The notes under the pieces: generated by a model
What the model saw: only the letters and a program-made list of their open reading frames with translations
Databases searched by the model: none
Told to the model about the DNA's origin: nothing
In this document: positions 5,861-6,176 of the stretch, piece by piece
Position numbering within the stretch: position 1 is the stretch's first letter
Layout of the letters: every line of letters starts with the position of its first letter
Translations under genes and position numbers: made by a program
Source: an uncultured Prevotella sp.
GTDB taxonomy: Bacteria; Bacteroidota; Bacteroidia; Bacteroidales; Bacteroidaceae
Direction of reading: 5' to 3'
Length of the DNA: 6,176 nt
Assembly: GCA_900557255.1 (NCBI GenBank)
Contig: USSA01000172.1
Coordinates: 1-6,176 of the forward strand

Positions 5861-6046
5861 CCGTAACCTTTCTAGGGATAGCTCCTTAAAAAGAGTAACC
5901 TAGTTAGGTATAATGGGTATTCGCTGACAACCCATATAGTGATAAAATAAAAAATGCGTAACTCATTTAGTGATAAGAAAAATAGATAGTAACATATTTA
6001 GTTTAACCATCCTAAAGGTGACAACTTTTTCACGTATAAGACACTT
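5861..6046 (+). repeat. six degenerate direct repeats at 31-32 bp spacing
   Basis: This gene-free stretch after orfB holds a repeated ~18-bp motif, approximately (GT/AC)AACCnATTTAGnGATAA. The invariant AAC begins at 5865, 5897, 5929, 5960, 5991 and 6023, giving intervals of 32, 32, 31, 31 and 32. Relative to that A, position +9 is A in six of six, +10 is G in five, +13 A and +14 T in five, and +15 A in six. The best pair is copies 3 and 4 (ACAACCCATATAGTGATAA and GTAACTCATTTAGTGATAA). Units resemble the reverse complement of the left inverted repeat (AACCTTTTTCAGGGAAG; copy 1 is AACCTTTCTAGGGATAG). Copy 6 overlaps the right terminal repeat. A weak seventh copy may start at 6051 (GACAATTTTAG). 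No open frame of note uses this region. Confidence 0.75.
6018..6043 (+). repeat. probable right terminal inverted repeat of the IS
   Basis: GTGACAACTTTTTCA (6018-6032) matches the reverse complement of the left repeat with one base gap, and the flanking TCCTAA upstream also has its counterpart inside the left end. The outer part CGTATAAGACA is diverged except for the final ACA. It is at the same time the sixth unit of the phased repeat array. Confidence 0.6.
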
Positions 6047-6070
6047 TTCCGACAATTTTAGCTCTATAAT

Positions 6071-6169
6071 CTGCGAAAGTTGATGATTTTTGATATATTT
6101 TCGCAGCTTATCTCGAATTATTTGTTTTGCATTATGCAATTTGCATAATTTAATTTGCATAATTCGAGA
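6071..6169. repeat. cluster of inverted repeats at the window edge
   Basis: No gene is recognised in this AT-rich end. CTGCGAAA (6071-6078) pairs with TTTCGCAG (6099-6106) across 20 bases. TCTCGAATTA (6111-6120) pairs perfectly with TAATTCGAGA (6160-6169) across 39 bases. Inside the second is a 19-base palindrome, ATTATGCAATTTGCATAAT (6131-6149), and TTTGCATAAT occurs twice (from 6140 and 6154). This could be a terminator, an operator or a recombination site; the sequence does not decide. Confidence 0.6.
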
Positions 6170-6176
6170 AATCTTA

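Larger units (their letters stand above)
4431..6043 (+). mobile_element. IS3-family (IS150-like) insertion sequence, apparently intact
   Basis: The element has the standard IS3 order: left inverted repeat, orfA, -1 frameshift signal, orfB with DDE triad. The left end TGTACTTCCCTGAAAAAG then TTGTCACTT has the form common in the IS150 group. The best right end is at 6018-6043, where GTGACAACTTTTTCA matches the reverse complement of the left repeat except for one missing C, and ACA closes the element. That gives about 1.61 kb, longer than usual for the group, because about 200 bases separate the orfB stop from the terminus. A weaker match near 5863-5884 would give about 1.45 kb. Target duplication is uncertain: AGAC lies left of the element (4427-4430) and recurs at 6039-6042, which would fit only if the element ended at 6038. 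Both genes are open, so it may be active. Confidence 0.75.

Noticed and set aside
4427..6042. AGAC as a definite target-site duplication
   Set aside because: Using it requires the IS to end at 6038, which spoils the usual TG...CA termini. A four-base match can occur by chance, so it is left undecided.
5861..6046. CRISPR array
   Set aside because: The period is only 31-32 bp, the repeats are degenerate, there is no room for repeat-plus-spacer units, and no cas gene is present.
5963..6160. Minus-strand 65-codon open frame
   Set aside because: It runs through the phased repeats, the right IS terminus and the inverted repeats, and has no recognisable protein features.

Overview
The window looks like chromosomal DNA from a Bacteroidota member, most likely Prevotella/Segatella-like. 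The evidence is AT-rich intergenic DNA, no convincing Shine-Dalgarno sequences, several matches to the Bacteroidota -7 promoter box TAnnTTTG, a DUF6624-type lipoprotein, and an NlpE-like gene remnant. Genus assignment is inference.

Left part (1-1080, plus strand): a possible 3' tail of an upstream gene, then two small AT-rich genes. One encodes a single-pass membrane protein with an exactly duplicated 11-residue basic motif and a DUF3592-like extracytoplasmic domain (137-538). The other is a soluble orphan protein (609-989). Hairpins follow each gene, and the second makes a good bidirectional terminator.

Middle (1079-2980, mostly minus strand): a broken NlpE-like lipoprotein gene that has lost its signal peptide and carries a frameshift, a REP-like cluster of short hairpins, and a strikingly GC-rich gene for a secreted protein of unknown function (1582-2730). 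That gene has its own TAnnTTTG promoter. About 190 bp away is a divergent TAnnTTTG promoter for the next gene.

Right part (3055-6176, plus strand): a 456-residue lipoprotein with a TPR-like middle and a C-terminal DUF6624 domain, followed six bases later by an apparently intact IS3-family (IS150-like) insertion sequence. The IS has orfA, an A AAA AAA slippery heptamer with a strong downstream hairpin, and orfB with a complete DD35E triad. A perfect 9-bp hairpin ends on the first base of the orfA ATG.

The most unusual structure is downstream of orfB. Six degenerate copies of an ~18-bp motif (roughly GTAACCnATTTAGnGATAA) repeat every 31-32 bp, which is three helical turns. The unit resembles the reverse complement of the left terminal inverted repeat, and the sixth copy coincides with the best right-terminus candidate. 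This suggests a helically phased array of transposase-binding sites at one end of the element. The window then ends in a cluster of nested inverted repeats.
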